DNA of 64,000 nucleotides from Algoriphagus sp. (GTDB taxonomy: Bacteria > Bacteroidota > Bacteroidia > Cytophagales > Cyclobacteriaceae). This document shows, piece after piece, positions 41,321 through 49,162 of this stretch. Every line of letters starts with the position of its first letter. The stretch's first letter is position 1. The translations under genes and the position numbers were made by a program. The stretch covers positions 20,131 through 84,130 of the forward strand of contig NZ_JAMWZB010000024.1 of assembly GCF_024305035.1 (NCBI RefSeq), in the 5' to 3' direction. A model generated the notes under the pieces. That model saw only the letters and a list, made by a program, of their open reading frames with translations. It had not been told where the DNA came from and made no database searches.

Positions 41321-41346
41321 CCTTTTTTACTTCAACTGTCAAAATC

Positions 41347-42594
41347 ATGAAAAAACTATTGCAAAAACTCAATAAAGAAATCGGTGAAATTAGCCGGGAT
41401 ATCAAACAGAGTGAATGGGTTTATCAAGAAAATTACAAAAAAGAATATGCCAAGATCCGTCGAAAATACAAGCAGAAGGAATATGACCTGAGAATGGGAC
41501 TTTACGAAGGGAAATCCGAATTGCTTATCCCCCACCATCCCAATGACAAAGGGGATTTAAGCCTTCGGTCCTCCCACTTAAATTCAATAGGAGTGAATAT
41601 CAAAAAATCAAATTATCCTGTTAGTAATTTATCTCCTTCGACGAATTATCAAATCGAGTGTACCGTAATCAATCACGGAGATCTGGCTGTACCCCTCGCC
41701 AATGTGGAATTTTTCATTAGCCCAAAGTTTAAACCCCATGACTTTGAAATGGAAATCACCGGAACGGGTCGATTTTTAAGTACGACCATCCGAGGGAAAG
41801 TAATAAAAGGGTCAGTCGACCTATTGGATCATATTCGTATTCTCTGTGAGGATCATATTATCCATACTCGAATCAATGGGATTATCATTCATCCTCCCAC
41901 CGGGCCTACCCAAACCAGCCATCGGGCTGAAGAAGGTGAAGAGGTCACCTTTTATGTAGGAATTACCAAAACAACTGCCAACACCTTACTAATGGAGGGC
42001 CAGCGAATTGTGGAAGCAGATCCCCAGACTCCCCTTGCTCAACGGGCTTTTCGATTTCGGATTACCGATGTGTTCAGAATAACCGGCAGAGGAACTGTGG
42101 TCACTGGAAAAGTGGAGCAGGGAACACTTCGAGCAGGGGAAAAAGTCAATGTATTCAAAGGAGACAGTGGAAGAGGAAATATTATGAATATTTCAACTTT
42201 AAAACTAGAACGATTTCGTAGATCGGTCAGTACCATTACTCCCAATATGGAGGTAGGCATTCTTTTAGGTAATTTCAGTGGAACTATTAGCAAAGGGGAC
42301 ATATTAGTCAAGTCCAGTAGAGAAACATTTACCGAAAAAATAGATCCCATTCCAGAGCCGGAGAAAGTCAATGAATACGAATTTTTAGGGAGAACCAGTA
42401 TATCAGTCCCGGCCATGGACAGCACTATAGCCAGTTTCCCTTTCCGAACTTCAGGAGTAAAAGACCGAAATGAGTACATCTTCACCTGTAGAGTTTTTGC
42501 CACCACTCCGGTAGACATGCCCGATAATTTTGACACCCTGAATCCCAAGATGGAAAAACGGGTCGGTGCCAAGAAGCTTCCTTGGAAATTCTAA
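41347..42594 (+). CDS. Coiled-coil + CARDB-like domain + two tandem EF-Tu domain-II-like barrels, no GTPase domain
   Basis: FRITDVFRITGRGTVVTGKVEQGTLRAGEKVNV..EVGILLGNFSGTISKGDILVK; degenerate first copy FEMEITGTGRFLSTTIRGKVIKGSVDLLDHIRIL; start moved from 41170 to the ATG after the ZnPLC stop. Confidence 0.8.
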   Translation: MKKLLQKLNKEIGEISRDIKQSEWVYQENYKKEYAKIRRKYKQKEYDLRMGLYEGKSELLIPHHPNDKGDLSLRSSHLNSIGVNIKKSNYPVSNLSPSTNYQIECTVINHGDLAVPLANVEFFISPKFKPHDFEMEITGTGRFLSTTIRGKVIKGSVDLLDHIRILCEDHIIHTRINGIIIHPPTGPTQTSHRAEEGEEVTFYVGITKTTANTLLMEGQRIVEADPQTPLAQRAFRFRITDVFRITGRGTVVTGKVEQGTLRAGEKVNVFKGDSGRGNIMNISTLKLERFRRSVSTITPNMEVGILLGNFSGTISKGDILVKSSRETFTEKIDPIPEPEKVNEYEFLGRTSISVPAMDSTIASFPFRTSGVKDRNEYIFTCRVFATTPVDMPDNFDTLNPKMEKRVGAKKLPWKF

Positions 42595-42634
42595 AATAAG
42601 GAATCATGAAAGGACTGAGACCATCCTAAATTTT

Positions 42635-42683
42635 CATAAGTCCGGCCACCATAAGAATCGGGAGTGTCGGACTTATGTTTTTC
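42635..42683 (+). terminator. Intrinsic terminator closing the ZnPLC/EF-Tu-D2 operon
   Basis: CATAAGTCCG..CGGACTTATG then ttttt. Confidence 0.8.
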
Positions 42684-43292
42684 TTTGAAAAAAAGTCTTA
42701 CCACAAAATAGACTATCTATGAAGTAAACAAGCCTTGAATTGAGGAAAACCTCTTTTCATTTTCTTTGAACCTGAAAACGACTTCTTTTCTTGAAAACTT
42801 CAATGATTTCAATTCATTGCAAATGAATTCAACAAGGTCCTGTAGAATCCATGAATTGTTTGCAGATAGGAAACTATTTGAAAATGATATAATTAAAGAT
42901 CAGAAAAAAACCTAGACAACTAATTTTTCAAGATTAAATGGAAAATGCAGATCAGGGACTTATCTCGCCTCAAAAGGCCTGAAATTAAAAGGAAAGTCTA
43001 AACGGTTTCAACTGCCGAGTTACCTCAAGAAATTTGGTCCGAGAGATTCTGTCTTGTTTCTTTCTCCCGCCTACCGTTAAGTTCCAATCCATCAACTTTT
43101 CGATCCCGTTCATCGGTACCTTCCAAGGCCAAAATCAAATAAAACTCAGCAGTTTTCTGACAAGGTAAAGCCAAAAAAGAAGCTACATCTTTCCTTTCAG
43201 GAACCCAAAAGGATAACTGGGAAACTGAGGAACATTCCTTAGATTTTCTAAATGCTCCTTAAATTTCAATCCTTTCAAGTAGTATCGAAATC

Positions 43293-43317
43293 TTATTTGC
43301 AACTTTATTGCAAATAA
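43293..43317 (+). promoter_or_regulatory. Zur-box-like palindrome 1
   Basis: TTATTTGCAA-CTTTA-TTGCAAATAA, 10-bp perfect arms. Confidence 0.55.
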
Positions 43318-43350
43318 TTCTTCAAGCTCATGGTTAGATTCATTTTTTTT

Positions 43351-43367
43351 ATGCAACTTTGTTGCGT
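43351..43367 (+). promoter_or_regulatory. Zur-box-like palindrome 2
   Basis: ATGCAACTTTGTTGCGT; shares TGCAACTTTrTTGC with site 1. Confidence 0.5.
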
Positions 43368-43376
43368 TAGATCAGG

Positions 43377-43829
43377 ATGAGAAAAATCTTTACCCATTCA
43401 ATACTGCTCATTGTTGTTTCGGCATTAATTTCCGGAACCGGAAAAAGACCTCCAAAAGAAGATCTTTGGGCCCTATTTCAACGAGTGCCTTTCAAAGAAA
43501 AGCTAAACCGAGATTTTGGAATGTACTTTTTCTATCCTGAGTTTACCCAGGAATTGACCTCTCTTAAAGGGAAAGAGGTTTTTTTAAAAGGCTTTTACAT
43601 CCCCTTGGACATGCAAGCAAGTAAGACGCTGATTTTATCCAAGTTCCCGATGGCTGAATGCTTTTTTTGTGGTGCAGCAGGTCCAGAATCCGTCGCTGTA
43701 GTATACCTCAAATCCAACCCTCCACGAATGAAGGTTGATCAGGTTGTAGAGGTCCGGGGAATTTTGGATTTAAATTCCAGCGATGTAGAAGAAATGACCT
43801 TCATCATTCGAGATGCAACAATTATTTGA
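43377..43829 (+). CDS. DUF3299-like protein
   Basis: Signal peptide; LKGKEVFLKGFYIPLDMQASKTLILSKFPMAECFFCGAAGPESVAVVYLK. Confidence 0.7.
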   Translation: MRKIFTHSILLIVVSALISGTGKRPPKEDLWALFQRVPFKEKLNRDFGMYFFYPEFTQELTSLKGKEVFLKGFYIPLDMQASKTLILSKFPMAECFFCGAAGPESVAVVYLKSNPPRMKVDQVVEVRGILDLNSSDVEEMTFIIRDATII

Positions 43830-43835
43830 TTGTCT

Positions 43836-45026
43836 ATGAAAAAATTACCAGTAACTGTACTGAGCGGTTTTTTGGGAGCCGGGAAAACAACACTACTCAA
43901 TCATATCCTCAATAACAAGGAAGGATTGAAAGTAGCCGTCATCATTAATGATATGGGCGAAGTAAATGTGGATGCACAGCTTATTCAGCAAGGAAATACA
44001 CTGTCCAGAACAGAGGAAAAGCTGGTAGAACTGAGTAATGGCTGCATATGTTGCACCCTCCGAGAGGATTTAATCAAGGAAGTGGGAAAGCTGGCCAGAG
44101 AAGGCCGATTTGATTATCTACTTATCGAGAGCTCAGGGATTTCTGAACCCTTACCGGTGGCACAGACTTTCACTTTTGTGGATGAAAATGGAAATTCTAT
44201 TTTGGGTGATATCAGTGAGTTAGACACGCTGGTCACCGTAGTTGATGCCTATAATTTCCCGAAGGATTTTGGGAGTGCGGAAACCGTCTGGACCCGGGGT
44301 ATGAACGAGGATCCAGAGGATACCCGATCGATTGTAAATCTGCTCACTGATCAAATCGAGTTTGCCAATGTGATCTTATTGAATAAATGTGACTTAGTGA
44401 GTCCCGCGCAAGCCAAAGAATTGGAAGCCATCCTTCGAAAGCTAAATCCCCGAGCCCGCGTAATCCAAACCGATAAAGGAAAAGTAGATTTGAACCACCT
44501 AGTGAATACGGGTCTTTATGACCAAGAACTCGAGTCTTCTTCAGCAGCTTGGATGGAAGAATTGGAAAAAGAACATCTACCGGAAACTGAAGCGTATGGA
44601 ATTACCAGTTTTGTATTTCGGGATAAGCGCCCTTTTCACCCTGAGCGGTTTTGGAACTTCATCCAAACGAATTGGCCTGCATCTATCCTCAGAAGTAAAG
44701 GACTATTTTATTTGGGATCAAGAATGAATGAGGCAATTTCTTGGTCCCAGGCTGGCGGAAGCCTCAAAGCCGAACCTGCGGGATCATGGTGGGCCTCCAT
44801 GCCTTTTCAACAGCGGATTGGCTATGCCTCATATTTAGCCAATCAGAAATGGATCGAATCCAGATGGGACAAACGATTTGGGGATCGGATGAATGAATTA
44901 GTCCTGATCGGACAATTCTCCAATCCAGAAAAAATAACCGATGACTTAGCATCCTGTCTCATGACTGAACCGGAACTGGATTTACTTAAACAAGGAGTAA
45001 AACTGGAAGATGCTTGGCCTTTTTAA
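43836..45026 (+). CDS. COG0523/CobW-family GTPase, putative metal chaperone
   Basis: [43 protein letters not shown]. Confidence 0.94.
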   Translation: MKKLPVTVLSGFLGAGKTTLLNHILNNKEGLKVAVIINDMGEVNVDAQLIQQGNTLSRTEEKLVELSNGCICCTLREDLIKEVGKLAREGRFDYLLIESSGISEPLPVAQTFTFVDENGNSILGDISELDTLVTVVDAYNFPKDFGSAETVWTRGMNEDPEDTRSIVNLLTDQIEFANVILLNKCDLVSPAQAKELEAILRKLNPRARVIQTDKGKVDLNHLVNTGLYDQELESSSAAWMEELEKEHLPETEAYGITSFVFRDKRPFHPERFWNFIQTNWPASILRSKGLFYLGSRMNEAISWSQAGGSLKAEPAGSWWASMPFQQRIGYASYLANQKWIESRWDKRFGDRMNELVLIGQFSNPEKITDDLASCLMTEPELDLLKQGVKLEDAWPF

Positions 45027-45389
45027 AAGGAACAGGTAGTGCCATGACCATCACCTGCTAAAAATGAAAGGAAGAGTCGGAAAAAGAAAATTATTAACCA
45101 GAGGAGAAAATACAAGTGGGATATATCAATCTCAATCCATACGAAAAACCCTACCCTAAAACCTTGTTAATTGAAATGAAACGAAATTTTTATGCAATTA
45201 AAAAAAATAGGGATCTCTGGATTTTCGCTATCGGGAAACCCCAATAATCCCTACCCCAAAGCCCTATTTTTCAGGTCCAAAAACCCGACTGAGTACAAAA
45301 AAAGGAGGTTCCCTGAACCCAGAAGGCCAAACCCCGTATTTCCGACATGAATGTTATCGAACTACCTGTCTATTTAACAAATTAAAACA

Positions 45390-45737
45390 ATGATCATCGC
45401 CTCCCTAATTCTTAATATCTTGGTATTGGTCCCGGTATGTTTGGCACTAATTGGAGACTTTAAAAAGATGAAAAAAGTGGCGGGAATAGTTACACCCGCT
45501 AGAGGAATTCTACTTGCCATGTACCTGACCATATTAATTACCTCTTTCCTCTTACTTTTCTTTCAACAACCCCTTGTGACTTTTACCTTATTTTCCTTTC
45601 AGATTGTGTACAAAATTCTAAGTCCCTTCACGGTAAAAAGTATTAAAAATCCAATTGTAATAAGCAACTTATTCATCGCGCTTTTCCACCTGTTCACTGT
45701 GGTCATCATGTTAAAATCAGGGATTTTGGAATTTTAA
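45390..45737 (+). CDS. Hypothetical membrane protein
   Basis: Intact ORF with hydrophobic segments. Confidence 0.55.
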   Translation: MIIASLILNILVLVPVCLALIGDFKKMKKVAGIVTPARGILLAMYLTILITSFLLLFFQQPLVTFTLFSFQIVYKILSPFTVKSIKNPIVISNLFIALFHLFTVVIMLKSGILEF

Positions 45738-45834
45738 AATCTAGAAATCTAGATTCCATGGGTAAAAATCATTAGTCTTAAAAACTAATGTAGCCTAAAA
45801 AGGACTCTGTTTTACCCGGTCAAGGCTTTTTTAA

Positions 45835-45874
45835 AATTTCTGTAAGGGAAAATAGTTTTTCCTTTACAGAAATT
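45835..45874. terminator. Long hairpin between convergent genes, possible bidirectional terminator
   Basis: AATTTCTGTAAGGGAAAA-tagt-TTTTCCTTTACAGAAATT, 17/18 pairing. Confidence 0.6.
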
Positions 45875-45905
45875 AAAAACTTGGCCCATCCCTTCCAGCA
45901 ATGAG

Positions 45906-46184
45906 CTATTCTACCACTCCCTTGTAATATGAATTTTTCTTTATTTTCCCCTGACTTGATTTTTTAATACCGTAAACTGCAATCAACCCCCAAATTGCGT
46001 TAATCATCACCGAAGGAAAAGAAGAATCATACCAAGTATTAATACAAAGAAGTACAGCTCCCAAAACATTGGCCAAATGATATTTTAGATCATCCGGTTT
46101 CCATTTACCTGAAATCAACAATCCGTAAGAGACCAGAAAACAAATTGCCCCGAGCCATCCAATGAAATCCATCCATACTTTCAT
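45906..46184 (-). CDS. CBU_0592-like small membrane protein
   Basis: MDFIGWLGAICFLVSYGLLISGKWKPDDLKYHLANVLGAVLLCINTWYDSSFPSVMINAIWGLIAVYGI; ATGA overlap with upstream gene. Confidence 0.75.
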   Translation of the reverse strand: MKVWMDFIGWLGAICFLVSYGLLISGKWKPDDLKYHLANVLGAVLLCINTWYDSSFPSVMINAIWGLIAVYGIKKSSQGKIKKNSYYKGVVE

Positions 46185-47425
46185 TTCGAATCTGTTTTCC
46201 AACTATTGCCTGTATTATGCTCCCCTTTCAGTACTAGCTTTAAAAAGTTTTTTGAACTGACTTCGGTAGGAATCAAAAATTTTCCATCCGAAACTTTGAC
46301 ATCAGTTAGCCAATTAACCGGATCACCCATTCCGGATTTTTCAAATTCATCCGTTTCAGCGTACCCGATTTTAACGCTTTCTCCAGTAGCATAGGGTTTC
46401 CAAGTTACCCAGGTATCCTTCCCTTGCAGAGATAGCTTTACATTTGCAAAGGACAGGGGTCCGATTAAGGGAACTCCATCCATTTCCAATTGATGATTTA
46501 TTGGTATCGACACCTGTAAAAATCGCAGTATCGTCGGGGCAATATCCACCATAGCAGCATCCCCACTATAAAAATGAGGGTTCAGATCCTTTAAATTTGT
46601 CACCATCCAAATCCTGCGCTCCCGCTCGGATTGCCCTCCATGACCTTTGCCGTCTTTTTGGGTTCTACCATGATCTGTAGTAATTAAAATCATCCAATCC
46701 TCGGCAAAATTACGTTCCCTATACTGGATCGCCTCCCAAATTCTGCCTACCTGCCAATCGGCATACTGGATCGCCAAATCTGTTTGTGGACTGTCCCCAT
46801 AGCGATGTCCCATATCATCGGTATATTCTAAATAGACCCAAGACAAATCCGGCCCTTTTTCCCGAACGGTTTGGGCGGCCTGAAACGATACATAATTGTC
46901 AATATTGAGAATAAAGCGCCGTTCGGTATCATGGGGAAACAGCAGGGTATCCAGCTCGAACCCATCAAAGGAAAAATCTAGTTTAAGATTTCCGGTTTGT
47001 GGTAAATTTTCCCCGATCAACTTCGTCCTATTATCAAGCCAAGTGGAGAATATCGCAAGTTTGGCATCTGGTCTAGCCTCTTTCAAATGGCGGAAAACAG
47101 TCCAATAATGATAATTGGGATTACAGATACTATTCCCATAGACTTGATGCTTATTGGCCCAAGTCCCAGTCAAAAGGCTGGTATACCCTACAGCAGAAAT
47201 AGTCGGAGTTTCCGAATAAGCACCTATTTCTCCGCCGGTATAGGCTCGGCAATACCCACCAATCCCAGCGATTTCATCCAAATTCGGAGTCTTCACCCGC
47301 TCCAGATTATCCGCTGAAATGCCATCCAGAATTATATACAATACTTTCCTTTCTCGTTCGATCTGCGCAAAACAAAGGTGATGGGAGACAAACAAAAAAA
47401 TTCCTATTGCTATCAAATTTTTCAT
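46181..47425 (-). CDS. Alkaline phosphatase-superfamily / type I phosphodiesterase-nucleotide pyrophosphatase
   Basis: LYIILDGISADNLERVKTPNLDEIAG; ITTDHGRTQKDGKGHGGQSERERRIWMV. Confidence 0.88.
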   Translation of the reverse strand: MKNLIAIGIFLFVSHHLCFAQIERERKVLYIILDGISADNLERVKTPNLDEIAGIGGYCRAYTGGEIGAYSETPTISAVGYTSLLTGTWANKHQVYGNSICNPNYHYWTVFRHLKEARPDAKLAIFSTWLDNRTKLIGENLPQTGNLKLDFSFDGFELDTLLFPHDTERRFILNIDNYVSFQAAQTVREKGPDLSWVYLEYTDDMGHRYGDSPQTDLAIQYADWQVGRIWEAIQYRERNFAEDWMILITTDHGRTQKDGKGHGGQSERERRIWMVTNLKDLNPHFYSGDAAMVDIAPTILRFLQVSIPINHQLEMDGVPLIGPLSFANVKLSLQGKDTWVTWKPYATGESVKIGYAETDEFEKSGMGDPVNWLTDVKVSDGKFLIPTEVSSKNFLKLVLKGEHNTGNSWKTDSK

Positions 47426-47513
47426 CTGTTTATAATTGTTTTTTAGCGGTCATATGGAATCTCGCAATTCTAATCATCCCGGTGTGTGACGGGTATGTCA
47501 TGCTCGATTTCAT
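47416..47513 (-). repeat. Dispersed leader element, copy B, running into the phosphodiesterase start codon
   Basis: About 90% identical to copy A. Confidence 0.8.
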
Positions 47514-47530
47514 TTTTTCTACGTGTAAAT

Positions 47531-47568
47531 TCAAAAACCAAGCAGGACATGGTTTATGTCCTGCTTGG
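47531..47568 (-). terminator. Intrinsic terminator downstream of the SusD-like gene
   Basis: CCAAGCAGGACAT..ATGTCCTGCTTGG perfect 13-bp arms; T tract on minus strand. Confidence 0.82.
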
Positions 47569-47578
47569 GTAAATTTAA

Positions 47579-49036
47579 TTAGGGTTTTAATATCCAAGGG
47601 ATCCCGTTGATATCATCATTGCCTCCAAACTGTCTATCCAATGCCTCATTTAAATTGGATAAATTTAGTTGAATTTCAGACTGGGGGTACATCCACCGTT
47701 TGGGAATCCCAGTTGGATTGATAATTTCCTCACTCAGGCTAAATTCTGGAATCCCGGTTCTTCTTTGATCGAAAAATGGCTCCCACCCTGAATTCATAAA
47801 GAAGGCAGTATGTTTTTCGGTTAGCAGCCTTTTTAAGGCATCAGATCCCCCCAATTGAACAGATTCCTGAGACAAATAAGCCTCTGTATCTTCAGCTGAT
47901 ATCCCATTAAACTCCATGGAGGCACGGATTCCTTTTTCATAATGCTCCGCTGCATCAGCTGAAATCCAATTCCGGATAGCAGCTTCTGCAAGAATGAATT
48001 CCAATTCGGCATAGCCCATCAAAAGTGAGGGCTGATTGACTGGATCACTATGATATCTGCTGTCTATGGGTGAGCCAACACCTTCCAATAGTAGATTGGT
48101 ATTGGTTGATAAGGCGTCCGCTCCTCCCAAACCCGAATAGGCGCTTGGGTCAAAATCCTCCAAATTTCTTCCATTCGTTTCTTTATCTGCGTATACGAAA
48201 AGTCGGGGATCATTTAGGGTTTTTAAACGGTCTACAAAGGACTTTTCCATATAATAAGCCGTCCTAAGTTCATTACTGTTAAAGGTTGGATAGCGATTTC
48301 CTTCAATATCCACATAAACCAAGGCTCCATTATCCTGATTTGATTCCATAATGGGATAGGTAGTAGGATTGGCATAAATCGCCTCAAATCGATCAGCAAT
48401 AGAGAGACTGGCGTTATTTTCCTTAACGGATAGACTCATCAGGACACGTAAATGAAATGAGTTGATCAACTTTTTCCATTTCAAAATATCCCCGTTGAAT
48501 ATGATGTCTCCCAAAATTTCTCCTGATTCGGGTCCAAGAATCAAGTTTGCTTCCTCCAGTTTTTCCAACACACTTAAATAAACACGTTCCTGAGGATCGT
48601 AAATAGGAGAAAAATTCCCCGAACTTCCCAAAACGGCTTCAGATGCAGGGATATCTCCAAACACCTGACTCAACTCAACCAAATAATAGGCTTCCAGAAA
48701 AAGAGCAAGGGCACGGTAACTTTCATTGTTTTTCCGTTCAGCTTCTTCGGCTAATTTACTAACCTGTCTGAGTTGATTGTAATCATTGAAGGAGGCTCTC
48801 TGCCAACCGTAGTATTGATTTTCACTCAAACTATTGGTATAAATTAGCTGCCGAGAAGCCAGCGCAGCACCTAAAGAAACTGAGCTAAAAGCATTCGTTT
48901 CAATCTGGGTTAAAATTAAACTGGGTTCAGCTTGTACGGGTCGGTTGGGATCCAGCTGCAAATCCTCAAAACTCTCACAAGAGAATGAGAAAGCTGCTAG
49001 CATGCCAAGAAAATATAGTTTTGTTATTCGTTTCAT
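47579..49036 (-). CDS. SusD/RagB-like (SusD-like_2 type) outer-membrane lipoprotein
   Basis: FSFSCESFEDLQLDPNRPVQAEPSLILTQIE; FFDQRRTGIPEF; start at MKRITKLYF. Confidence 0.88.
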   Translation of the reverse strand: MKRITKLYFLGMLAAFSFSCESFEDLQLDPNRPVQAEPSLILTQIETNAFSSVSLGAALASRQLIYTNSLSENQYYGWQRASFNDYNQLRQVSKLAEEAERKNNESYRALALFLEAYYLVELSQVFGDIPASEAVLGSSGNFSPIYDPQERVYLSVLEKLEEANLILGPESGEILGDIIFNGDILKWKKLINSFHLRVLMSLSVKENNASLSIADRFEAIYANPTTYPIMESNQDNGALVYVDIEGNRYPTFNSNELRTAYYMEKSFVDRLKTLNDPRLFVYADKETNGRNLEDFDPSAYSGLGGADALSTNTNLLLEGVGSPIDSRYHSDPVNQPSLLMGYAELEFILAEAAIRNWISADAAEHYEKGIRASMEFNGISAEDTEAYLSQESVQLGGSDALKRLLTEKHTAFFMNSGWEPFFDQRRTGIPEFSLSEEIINPTGIPKRWMYPQSEIQLNLSNLNEALDRQFGGNDDINGIPWILKP

Positions 49037-49110
49037 ATGTCTTTTTTGTTTTTCAATGGTCAGATGAAATAGCCTCGAAAATTCAGTCTTCGGGGTGTCT
49101 ACTAATTGCC
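49034..49110 (-). repeat. Dispersed leader element, diverged copy D, next to the SusD-like start codon
   Basis: Reverse complement ggctatttcatctgaccattgaaaaacaaaaaagacatatgaaac resembles the 3' half of copy B. Confidence 0.4.
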
Positions 49111-49162
49111 GTAGGTATTTCCTATATTTTTCTTTCTTCTGGACAGAAATCAATTCCATGAT

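Noticed and set aside
41170-41346. N-terminal 59 aa of the ORF-track version of the EF-Tu-D2 gene
   Set aside because: Overlaps the end of the phospholipase gene; ATG at 41347 follows that stop and gives a sensible start.
42039-42572. 177-aa minus-strand ORF opposite the EF-Tu-D2 gene
   Set aside because: Antisense shadow of a strong domain match.
47407-47610. 67-aa plus-strand ORF near the SusD gene
   Set aside because: Consists of dispersed leader element B plus the terminator hairpin; better explained as non-coding.
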